A stretch of DNA of 40,421 nucleotides from Archangium violaceum Cb vi76 (lineage in GTDB: Bacteria > Myxococcota > Myxococcia > Myxococcales > Myxococcaceae), in NCBI RefSeq assembly GCF_000733295.1, contig NZ_JPMI01000299.1, positions 1 through 40,421 of the forward strand. Reading direction: 5' to 3'. Position numbers and translations under genes: made by a program. The first letter of the stretch is position 1. Each line of letters starts with the position of its first letter. Under the pieces are notes generated by a model. That model made no database searches and was not told the DNA's origin. It saw nothing but the letters and a program-made list of their open reading frames with translations. Below are positions 25,486 to 33,401 of this stretch, in pieces.

Positions 25486-26403
25486 ATGTCCGCGACACAT
25501 GGAGGAAAACACGTATCGGGGAGGTTCATTCATTGCTGCCTGGGATTTGTCTGCCTCTGGACGTTACCGGCGCTGGCGCAGAACAAGCCCGTGTCCGTGG
25601 CGCCCGCCGTACCCGCCGTGCCCGTGGTTCCGGCTCCGCCTCCGGTCCGTTACCCGGAGTTGGTCGTCACCGAGCTGCGCAACGAGATTGCCTCCCACAG
25701 CAGCCGGATCGCGCGGTTGCTCCGGGAGCGCGCGGCCCTGGATGAGCAGCTCGGGAAGATCGGGCGGGATGAGAAGACTTCCACGCAGTTGAAAGAGCAG
25801 CGGGCGCGGCTCGTCCGGGCGGTGGAGGAGAAGAACAGGGAGCTGAACGAGGCCGTGGTGCGGCAGGAGACGCTGTTGTCCATGGCCGCGGAACATGCGG
25901 AGGCGCTGGAGGAGCTCGGGAACGAGCGGAAGCTGCTCCGCTTCATGGTGGGAGGCGGCGTGGGGCTGCGGCGGCTCGAGGACGTCCAGCTCGGGTCGGC
26001 GGGCGGCGGGGCTGCTCCGGGGGCAGTCCCGGTGGGCACGGACGCGCCCCGGGTGGACGTGTTGGGCGCGGTCGCGTTCCTGCCCGTGGACTTCAACAGC
26101 CGGGATCGCCACCAGACGTTCAGCCTGGGCGTCATGGCGGGGCTGGGGGGTAACGGCTTTCCGGCCAACGTCTACGCCGGACTGACGCTCAAGGTGTGGA
26201 TTCTGTACGTCAACGCCGGGGCCAACTTCCGCAAGGAGGATGCCTGGCGACAGGGGCCGCCGACACAGGCCGCGTTCTGGCAGGGGGCGTGGACGCCCAC
26301 CCTCTTCGCGGGCGTGGCCCTGGACAGCGAGGCGCTGCTCGCCATCCAGCGGGTGTTGCCGCCGAAGCAGGCGCCAGAGGGGTTGCAGGTCGATCCGAGG
26401 TGA
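25486..26403 (+). CDS. Exported coiled-coil protein with C-terminal beta-rich domain (305 aa)
   Basis: The ATG at 25486 follows a strong GGGGGGGAG. A signal peptide spans residues 1-32 (FVCLWTLPALAQ). A Pro/Val-rich linker follows (VPAVPVVPAPPPVRYPE), then a coiled coil from about 60 to 150 (ELRNEIASHSSRIARLLRER, and REKN-type heptads). From about 155 the sequence is beta-rich with glycine and aromatic residues (FSLGVMAGLGGNGFPANV, then YAGLTLKVWILYVNAGANF), suggesting an outer-membrane beta structure. Family unknown. It is divergent from the SARP gene across the phased TCACGC repeats, so it is a likely target of that regulator. Confidence 0.82.
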   Translation: MSATHGGKHVSGRFIHCCLGFVCLWTLPALAQNKPVSVAPAVPAVPVVPAPPPVRYPELVVTELRNEIASHSSRIARLLRERAALDEQLGKIGRDEKTSTQLKEQRARLVRAVEEKNRELNEAVVRQETLLSMAAEHAEALEELGNERKLLRFMVGGGVGLRRLEDVQLGSAGGGAAPGAVPVGTDAPRVDVLGAVAFLPVDFNSRDRHQTFSLGVMAGLGGNGFPANVYAGLTLKVWILYVNAGANFRKEDAWRQGPPTQAAFWQGAWTPTLFAGVALDSEALLAIQRVLPPKQAPEGLQVDPR

Positions 26404-26422
26404 GGGGCGGGGGGGCCCCTCA
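26401..26422. terminator. Terminator hairpin between convergent genes
   Basis: TGAGGGGC (26401-26408, including the stop codon) pairs perfectly with GCCCCTCA (26415-26422) around six G. A TTTT run occurs 11 nt downstream on the plus strand. It separates the coiled-coil protein from the convergent TPR gene, whose stop is at 26441. Confidence 0.7.
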
Positions 26423-26440
26423 TCTCGGGTCGTTTTCAGC

Positions 26441-29400
26441 TCACGGCAGCGCCAGGGCGACGCGCTGGCGCAGACGCAGGAAGTCGTCCGACAGGACGTA
26501 GGTGAGGATCTGCTGCAGGTCGGCGCGCTCGCGCAGGGCCTGGAGCAGGGGCTCGGCGTTGTCCAGGCGGGCGGTGGCGAAGTTCGGGTCCTCGCGCAGC
26601 ACCATGGTGAGGCCCACCGACACGTCGCCGCACATCAGCACGCCGGCGCGGTCCGCGGAGAACGCCATGCCCGCCAGCACGGGCTCCAGCTCCACCCGGG
26701 ACTGGGGGCCCAGATCCAGGGCGGCCGGCTCCAGCGACTTGAGCGCCTTGCGCGAGTAGGCCCGGCGGTACTGCCGCACCATCTCCTCGTTGTTGCGGCC
26801 CAGCGCGGAGAACAGCGGGGCGAAGATGCGGATGGAGTTGCCGAACAGGTCCTGCGTCTCGCCGCGCGACAGCTTGGAGAGCACCGCCGTCTTGTTGAGC
26901 AGGCCCAGCACCGCGCGGCCGAAGAGGAACTTCTGCTCGCGGGCGTTGAAGCGGCGCACCACGTCCTGGCCCACGCACACGCTCAGCGGCTCGGTCGTCT
27001 CCAGGCCGATGAGGCCGCGGCGGGCCTGGTACACCTCGAACTCCTCCACGCCGAACACCTGCGCCACGGCGCGCACGGCCTTGAAGACGGCATGGTCCGG
27101 CTTGAGCTTGTCCGTCTTGCGGTCCACCCCGAGCAGCTCGAACTGGGCCGGGTGCAGCTTGCTGAGCTGATCACCCACGGAGCGCATGACCTCGAGCAGC
27201 GGCCCGCGGGACGAGGGGTGCATGAGCCCGGCGTCCACGTCCGCCACGCTCAGGCGCTCCTGCGTCTCGGTGGGCAGGCGGCTGCGCATCTCCGAGTAGA
27301 AGGTGGCCTCCGCCTCGTTGGCCGAGCGCAGGAAGTGCAGCACGGCGGCGGCGCAGAAGGCCTTGTCCGTCTGCCGGGTGCCTTCCCACAGGCGGAAGAG
27401 CGCGTGCAGGCTCTCCACGCGGGTGGGATCCAGCTTCAGCAGTTGCCGGTTCTCCTCGATGGCGAGCTGCGAGGCCGCCGCGTCGCGCATGTACAGGGCG
27501 GCCAGGGCCGAGCGGGCCGGGACGTTGGCCGGGTCCGCGTCGACGACGTGCCGGTACACGGTGATGGCCCGGGTGGGCTCCTCCAGCGGGCCGGCGTACA
27601 GGTCCGCCACCTTCAGCCGCAGCGAGGAGGCGCGCTTCGTGTCGCCGGTGGTCACGGCCTGGGCGGCCTGCGCCTCCAGCATCTGCGACAGCTCCAGCAG
27701 GTTGCCGGCGCGCTCGTAGAGCACCACCAGCCGGTCCACCAGGGAGCCATCGCCCGGGGTGAGCTCCAGGGCCTGCCGGTAGAGCGTGGAGGCGGAGGCG
27801 CCGTCTCCCAGCCCCTGCTCGTGGATCTGCGCCAGCGTCACGGTGTGGCGCGCGCGCTCGGCCACGGGGAGATCCATCTCCAGCAGCCGGCGCAGGCAGT
27901 CCATGGCGCCCTGCCAGTTGCGCACCAGTTGGAAGAGGGTGGCCATGCGCTCCAGCACCTCGGTGTTGCGCGGCAGGCCCTCGCGCGCGGCGTGCAGGTG
28001 GATGGCCGCGCGGCTCGGCTCGGACAGGTGGTCCTGGTACAGCGAGCCCAGCGTCAGGTGCAGCTTCGCCACGTGGGCCGGCTCACCCCCGAGCGGAATG
28101 CGCTGGGCGAGCAGCGCGGCGGCGTCGGCGTACCGGTGCTCCTCCAGCAGCAACTGGGCGCGCAGCTCCAGGGCCTCGGCGTGGGCGGGCTGGACGGACA
28201 GGGTGCGCTCGAGCAGCTCCAGGGCGCGGGCGCGGTTGCCCAGGGAGGACAGGTGCGTCTTCGCCGCGCCGAAGAAGGCCGCCGCGGCCGAGGCGGGATC
28301 CTGCTGGGCCAGCCGGGCCTCGGCGCGACGCTCCTGCAGCGTGGCGAGGTCCGCCGCGCCACCCCGCGCGGCCAGCAGATCCTCCAGGCCCGCGGTCGCC
28401 TGGGCGTCCAGCGGATCCTTCTCCAGGGCCTGGCGGTACAGGGCGATGGCGCCCTCCGAGTCCTGCAACGGACCCGCGGCGATCCGGGCCGCGGCCACGA
28501 AGGCCTCGATGGCGCTGCGGGGATCCTTCGCGACGCGGGCCTCGCTCTCCAACATCACCCGGGCGGAGGCGGCATCGCCCTTACGGGCCAGCAGGCGGCG
28601 CAGACCCTGCATCGCGGGCAGGCACTGGGGCTGTAGCTGGAGCGCGGCGCGGTAGGCCTGCTCGGCGCGGTGGGGGTTGTTCAGCCGCGACTCGTCCAGC
28701 TCCGCGCAGCGCAGCATCAGCTCCACGCGCTCCAGCTCTTCACCCACCACCTGGAGCCGGCGCATGTAGAGCTCGGACAGGCCGGCGGCGTCGCCCACCT
28801 GGCGCAGGGCGCGCTCCAGGTAGAAGGCGAGCCGCACGTCCCGGGGGTTCTCCGCCACGGCGCGGCGCAGGGCCTCCAGGTCGGTGCCCTTGTCCAGGTC
28901 CGTGGCGGCGTTCACCCGCAGGGCGGTGCCCAGGCGCGGATCCTTCACCACCTCGGCCAGGCGCAGGCGCAGCTCGCCGCGGCGCGCCCGATCACCCGCG
29001 CGGATGCGCTCCAGCGTCTTGAGGGCCGACAGGTGGCCGGGCTCCAGCGCCAGCACCGCCTCGCAGCACTGGGCCGCGCGCGCGGGCTCCTGGAAGTGGT
29101 CCAGGTACAGCCGCGCCAGCTTCATGTACGCGGCCACCTTGGCCCCCGGCGTCTGGGCCATCTGCGTCTCGCGATCCAGCAGCGCCACCAGCTCCTTCAC
29201 GTCCTCGTCGGCCAGGAACAGCCGCTCCAGGGCGCGCAGCGTGGCGGCGTGGCCCGGCGCCATCCGCAGCACCTCCTGGAAGACCTCGATGGCCATCTCC
29301 GGCCGCTTGAGCTGATCCTCCCAGATGGTGGCCGCGTGGTAGAGGGCGTTGGCCCGCTCCATCGGATCCGTCCGGTTGGCGGCCTCGGCGCGCAGCACCT

Positions 29401-31558
29401 CGATGAGGCTCTCCCACGCGCCCTGGGCCTTGTAGAGCCGCGCCAGCGCGCGCAGCGCCGGGAAGTGGCTCGGCGCCAGCGTCAGCACCTCCTGGTAGGA
29501 GGCGACGGCCTGGTGCTCGTCCTTGAGCCGGTGCTCGCACAGCTCGCCAATCTTGTAGATGAGCGACGCGGCCGTCTCCGCCGAGGGGGCGAACTCCGCC
29601 TCGGCCCGGTACATGCGGATGAGCAGATCCCACTTGCCCTCCTGCGCGTACAGCCGGCCCAGCGCCTTGAGCGCCGGCAGGTAGGAAGGCGTGAGCGTCA
29701 GCACCCGCTCGTAGGCGGCGATGGCGCCCGCGCGATCCTTCAGGTGCTCGTCCAGGATCTCCGCGTTGCGGTGGTAGAGCGAGAGCACCTGCTTGGTGTC
29801 TCCCACCAGCGAGGCCTCCAGCTCCTGGTTGGTGATGAGCTCCTGGAAGCGCCCGGCGCGCTCCAGCAGCCGCGACAGGTTGCGGATGGTGGGCAGGTGG
29901 TCCGACGCCAGGTCGAGGATGCGCCGCATGCACTCGATGGCGTGGTCCAGATCGCTCAGCCGGTCCTCGTAGATGACGGCGACCTTGTTGAGCGTGGTGA
30001 TGAGCTGATCCCGGTCCTGCGTCTGGAGCAGATCCTGCTCGTACATGGCCACGAGCTCGGCGAAGCGGCTCTGGCGCTCGTAGAGGCGGGTGAGGGCCTT
30101 CTGGGAGGGGAGGTAGCCCGGCTGGAGCTGGAGGCAGGTGTTGTAGCGCTGAATCGCCTCTTCCTGCCGGCCGAGCCGCTCCTCGAGGATCTCCGCCGCC
30201 TTGAACATGCGCGCGGCCTTCTCCTTGGGATCCGGGCTGGAGGCGCTCTCGGCGTCGAAGACGGAGACGAGGCCCTCCCAGTTCTGCATGCGGTAGAAGA
30301 GCTTGCCCAGGCCGGCGAGCGCGGCGGCGTGGCCGGGGATGCGCGAGAGGATGGCCTGGTAGCGGGAGATGGCGTCCACCTCGCGCTTGAGATCCTCCTC
30401 GTAGAGGGCCGCCAGCCGCAGGTTGATGGCCACCAGCTCGCTCTCGTCGTTGATGCAGCCCACCCAGGCGAGCAGCACGTCGGCGAGCTCCTCGAAGCGC
30501 TGGCGCGTCTCGTAGATGTTGGCGAGCGCGGCGAGGATGAGGGACTCGTTGGGGCTCACGCGGCGCGCGTCGAGCAGCGCGGCCAGCGCCTCCTCCTTGC
30601 GCCCGAGCCGCTCGTACATCTTGCACAGCTGCAGCCACGCGGGAGCGCCCTGGGGCCCGAGCACCTCGGCCTCGGCGGTGAGGACCTCGAGCAGCTCCTC
30701 GGCGCGGCCCTCGCGCAGGGCCACGCGCTTGAGGGCGTTGAGCAGGAGCAGGTCCGTGCGATCCAGGGTGAAGGCCTCGCGGAAGCAGGCGGCGGCCTCG
30801 GCCTGACGCTTGAGGCGCTCCTCGAGCACCAGGCCCGCGGCGGTGAGGTAGTGGGCGCGCAGGGCGGGCGTCTCCAGCGCGGCGGCCAGCAGCCGGTACA
30901 CCTCGACGAGCGAGGCGTGGTCATTGCGCGCGGCGAAGATGGCCTCGAGCTGGGTGAGCAGCGAGGGATCCTGGGGCCGCAGCTCCAGACACTGGAGGAA
31001 GGCGGCGGTGGCGTCGGCCTCGCGCGACAGGCGCTCCTCGAGCAGGGTGCCCTTCTCGAAGAGGAGGGTGGCGCGATCGGCGGGGGTCTCGGTGGCGTTC
31101 AGCTCGGCCTCGAGGAGCTGGACGGCCATCTGCCAGTTGCCCACGTCGGCGAAGAGCCGGCGCGCGGCGCGGAGGTTGGCGAGGAACCGGGGCGCGAGCC
31201 GGTAGGCCTGGTTGTAGGCCATGGCCGCGTTGCGCGGGTTCTTGAGGGGATCCTCGAAGAGGCGGCCCATCTCATGGAAGAGGAGGGCGGCCTGGGGCTC
31301 GTTGCCGAGTGCACGCGCCTCGCGCTCCAGGGTGGCGATGCGCTCGCGAGCGTCCTGCTCGGGGCTGGAGGCCACGGGAAGCGTGGCGAGGGTGGAGGCG
31401 AGGGCCTCGGTGACACCCGGACGGGTCGGGGCTCCTTCCGTCGGGGTTCCTCCTGTCGGAGTTCCTCCCAGGGTGACGGCGCCCACGGGGACACCGGGGG
31501 AGGACACACCAGGAGACGTCGAGGTGGGCATCCTCGGCAGATCGTTGCGCTCGCTCAT
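26441..31558 (-). CDS. Very large tetratricopeptide-repeat protein (1705 aa)
   Basis: From about residue 70 to 1450 the protein is an almost unbroken TPR array with signature helices such as ALEALGNLY-like patterns: LPALKALGRLYAQEGKWDLL, HFPALRALARLYKAQGAWES and HAATLRALERLFLADEDVKE. The N-terminal 60 residues are low-complexity (TPTGGTPTEGAPT). A C-terminal domain of about 250 residues (1455-1705) has no TPR pattern and seems distinct (FGVEEFEVYQARRGLIGLE, then GRNNEEMVRQYRRAYSRKAL). There is no signal peptide. TPR arrays are protein-binding scaffolds, and similar giant TPR proteins occur in myxobacteria, some linked to motility; no such link is shown here. I chose ATG 31558 (MSERNDLPRM) because the longer frame upstream is low-complexity and overlaps the divergent promoter region. 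Confidence 0.88.
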   Translation of the reverse strand: MSERNDLPRMPTSTSPGVSSPGVPVGAVTLGGTPTGGTPTEGAPTRPGVTEALASTLATLPVASSPEQDARERIATLEREARALGNEPQAALLFHEMGRLFEDPLKNPRNAAMAYNQAYRLAPRFLANLRAARRLFADVGNWQMAVQLLEAELNATETPADRATLLFEKGTLLEERLSREADATAAFLQCLELRPQDPSLLTQLEAIFAARNDHASLVEVYRLLAAALETPALRAHYLTAAGLVLEERLKRQAEAAACFREAFTLDRTDLLLLNALKRVALREGRAEELLEVLTAEAEVLGPQGAPAWLQLCKMYERLGRKEEALAALLDARRVSPNESLILAALANIYETRQRFEELADVLLAWVGCINDESELVAINLRLAALYEEDLKREVDAISRYQAILSRIPGHAAALAGLGKLFYRMQNWEGLVSVFDAESASSPDPKEKAARMFKAAEILEERLGRQEEAIQRYNTCLQLQPGYLPSQKALTRLYERQSRFAELVAMYEQDLLQTQDRDQLITTLNKVAVIYEDRLSDLDHAIECMRRILDLASDHLPTIRNLSRLLERAGRFQELITNQELEASLVGDTKQVLSLYHRNAEILDEHLKDRAGAIAAYERVLTLTPSYLPALKALGRLYAQEGKWDLLIRMYRAEAEFAPSAETAASLIYKIGELCEHRLKDEHQAVASYQEVLTLAPSHFPALRALARLYKAQGAWESLIEVLRAEAANRTDPMERANALYHAATIWEDQLKRPEMAIEVFQEVLRMAPGHAATLRALERLFLADEDVKELVALLDRETQMAQTPGAKVAAYMKLARLYLDHFQEPARAAQCCEAVLALEPGHLSALKTLERIRAGDRARRGELRLRLAEVVKDPRLGTALRVNAATDLDKGTDLEALRRAVAENPRDVRLAFYLERALRQVGDAAGLSELYMRRLQVVGEELERVELMLRCAELDESRLNNPHRAEQAYRAALQLQPQCLPAMQGLRRLLARKGDAASARVMLESEARVAKDPRSAIEAFVAAARIAAGPLQDSEGAIALYRQALEKDPLDAQATAGLEDLLAARGGAADLATLQERRAEARLAQQDPASAAAAFFGAAKTHLSSLGNRARALELLERTLSVQPAHAEALELRAQLLLEEHRYADAAALLAQRIPLGGEPAHVAKLHLTLGSLYQDHLSEPSRAAIHLHAAREGLPRNTEVLERMATLFQLVRNWQGAMDCLRRLLEMDLPVAERARHTVTLAQIHEQGLGDGASASTLYRQALELTPGDGSLVDRLVVLYERAGNLLELSQMLEAQAAQAVTTGDTKRASSLRLKVADLYAGPLEEPTRAITVYRHVVDADPANVPARSALAALYMRDAAASQLAIEENRQLLKLDPTRVESLHALFRLWEGTRQTDKAFCAAAVLHFLRSANEAEATFYSEMRSRLPTETQERLSVADVDAGLMHPSSRGPLLEVMRSVGDQLSKLHPAQFELLGVDRKTDKLKPDHAVFKAVRAVAQVFGVEEFEVYQARRGLIGLETTEPLSVCVGQDVVRRFNAREQKFLFGRAVLGLLNKTAVLSKLSRGETQDLFGNSIRIFAPLFSALGRNNEEMVRQYRRAYSRKALKSLEPAALDLGPQSRVELEPVLAGMAFSADRAGVLMCGDVSVGLTMVLREDPNFATARLDNAEPLLQALRERADLQQILTYVLSDDFLRLRQRVALALP

Positions 31559-31815
31559 GGGGAAACGGGCTCCGTGAGGGGAATCAAGGCGAAAAGTCGC
31601 ACGCCTTCCGGGGTCGTACCATGTGCTCGGAAGCCCCTCAAGTTCCCGACTTTCTTGGAATTTTGTCCGGCTTGCAGGCCGGGAGGGCGAGCCAGCGTTC
31701 GCTGCAGGGCTGGCAACCCCTACCGTGAGGAGGGGTGCCGGAGGCGGTGGGCTTCCTAGCTTCCAGGCGAGGCCCGGGCTGGCCGGTTTCGTGGGGAGCC
31801 GGAGGAGGTGCGCGG

Positions 31816-33366
31816 GTGGCGGCGGGACGCCGGGGGGCACTCGTGGGCAGCTATCGCATCATCCGGAGACTGACGGTGAACCCCGTGGCCGAGGCCTTCC
31901 TCGCCCGGAGCACGGGGCCCGCGGGCCCGGAGTCGCCTGTCGTCCTCGAGCGCCTGCTGCCTGGCTTCGCCCGGGATGCCTCCTTCGTGGAGCTCTTCCT
32001 GGAGTCGGCGCGGGCCACCGGGCCGGGGCACCCGAATGTCGTGCGGGTGCTCGACGCGGGCCTGAGCGGAGAGCGGCCCTGCCGGGTGCTGGAGCTCGTG
32101 GACGGGGAGCCGTTGGGCGCGCTGCTCGCGGTGCGGGCGCGGGGGATGGTGATTGGCCTGCGGGAGATGTGCTTCATCGTCATGCAGGTGGCCGAGGGGC
32201 TCGACAGCCTCCACCAGGCCCGCGCCCGCCACCGGGGTCTGCATCCCAGCCACGTGTGGATCTCCCAGGGTGGGGCGGTGAAGCTGGTGGACACGGGAGG
32301 TGCTTCCCGGAGCAATCCGCCCTATCTCACGCCCGAGCAGGCCCGGGGCCGTCCCGCGGATGGGCGCGGTGACGTCTTCCGTCTCGGGTTGATCCTCTAT
32401 GAGCTGATCGCGGGCCGGCCGCTCTTCGCGGGCCCGCCGCCCCAGGCCCTCCGTCACATCGGCACCTTCGACGAGCGCGTCCTCGAGCCGCTGCCGGGGT
32501 GTCCGCCCTCGCTCTGGACGGTGCTGCTCCAGGCCCTCTCCGCGGAGCCCGAGGCCCGCTTCGGCTCGGCGCGCGTCTTCGCGGACACCCTGCGGGTCTT
32601 CCTCGAGGAGCGCCAGCTCTGTGTGGATCATCTGGACATCGCCAGCCTCTTCACGCGGCTCTTCCCCGGGCGCCGCTCGTCTCACGAGGAGGGGGTGGAC
32701 GGGCAGGGCGAACGTCTGGAGGTCCTGCCCCCCGTCGTCCGGATGGCGCCTGGGAGCCATGTCCGGGCGGAGCCTCCGCCGATGCTGTACCCCGTGGGGC
32801 CGCCTCCGCCTCCGGACGCGGCACTCGAGGAGGCACCGGAACCGGTGACGTTGCAGCAACTGCAGGCGCGGCTGCTCGACGAGGCGTTGAAGTTGGTGGG
32901 AGGGGGCGCGGAGATGGCGCCCCTGCTGGTCCGGCTCACCCGCCGCTGTGTGACGTCGCTGGGAGGAGGCTGTGGCGAGGAGGCGCTGGCCGTCATGGCG
33001 GCGCGCACGCTCGTGCTCGCGGCGCGGTTGGAGGAGCCCCGGCGGTTCGTCATGCCCTCGCTGGAGCGGGTGCGCCCCCTGGTGGAGGGGTTCCCGGAGT
33101 TGGGGGAGGTGCTGTCCGCCGTGCTGCTCACGGGGTACGACTCCCCGCCTCCCGCGGGGCGCGCCGCGAGGGCCCTGCTGTGCGCCTCGGCCTTCGTCGC
33201 CCAGGTGCGGAACGCCCGTCCTGGAGTGGTGGAATCGGCCCGGGTGCTCGGCCAGCTGCGGCAGGATCCGCGGCTGTCCCCGGGGGCACTGGAGGCCCTC
33301 TCCGCCGAGCTGGGCGTGAGCGCCATGCTGCCTTGTGTGACGACGCATCAGGCGTTGCTCTGGTAG
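31816..33366 (+). CDS. Pseudokinase of the Ser/Thr kinase (Hanks) family (516 aa)
   Basis: The kinase fold is recognisable: SYRIIRRLTVNPVAEAFLAR, HPNVVRVLDAG, GEPLGALL, and the intact activation-segment end PPYLTPEQARGR followed by DVFRLGLILYELIAGRPLF. Every catalytic position is lost: the VAIK lysine is Glu45 (VVLE), HRDLKPxN reads HRGLHPSH at 139-146 and DFG reads DTGG at 159-162. It should not transfer phosphate, though it could bind nucleotide or partners. A Pro-rich linker and a helical C-terminal half of about 180 residues follow. The GTG at 31816 is chosen because GGAGGAGGT lies 6 nt upstream. It is divergent from the TPR gene over 257 bp. Confidence 0.88.
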   Translation: MAAGRRGALVGSYRIIRRLTVNPVAEAFLARSTGPAGPESPVVLERLLPGFARDASFVELFLESARATGPGHPNVVRVLDAGLSGERPCRVLELVDGEPLGALLAVRARGMVIGLREMCFIVMQVAEGLDSLHQARARHRGLHPSHVWISQGGAVKLVDTGGASRSNPPYLTPEQARGRPADGRGDVFRLGLILYELIAGRPLFAGPPPQALRHIGTFDERVLEPLPGCPPSLWTVLLQALSAEPEARFGSARVFADTLRVFLEERQLCVDHLDIASLFTRLFPGRRSSHEEGVDGQGERLEVLPPVVRMAPGSHVRAEPPPMLYPVGPPPPPDAALEEAPEPVTLQQLQARLLDEALKLVGGGAEMAPLLVRLTRRCVTSLGGGCGEEALAVMAARTLVLAARLEEPRRFVMPSLERVRPLVEGFPELGEVLSAVLLTGYDSPPPAGRAARALLCASAFVAQVRNARPGVVESARVLGQLRQDPRLSPGALEALSAELGVSAMLPCVTTHQALLW

Positions 33367-33401
33367 CGCCCCTGGGGCGGGTCTGTGATACGGCGTGCCC
33401 C

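Noticed and set aside
26240-28636. 798-codon open frame antisense to the TPR gene
   Set aside because: Composition bias only, with runs of Gln, His and Val; it starts inside the coiled-coil gene in another frame.
28670-31759. 1029-codon open frame antisense to the TPR gene
   Set aside because: It is Leu/Gln/Arg/Ala/Val-rich nonsense mirrored from the TPR codons; no domain is visible, and GC-rich genes commonly give such frames.
32499-33401. Long 5' extension of the membrane-protein frame
   Set aside because: The extension lies inside the pseudokinase gene in another frame and is Gly/Ala/Arg low-complexity; the start was set at GTG 33402.
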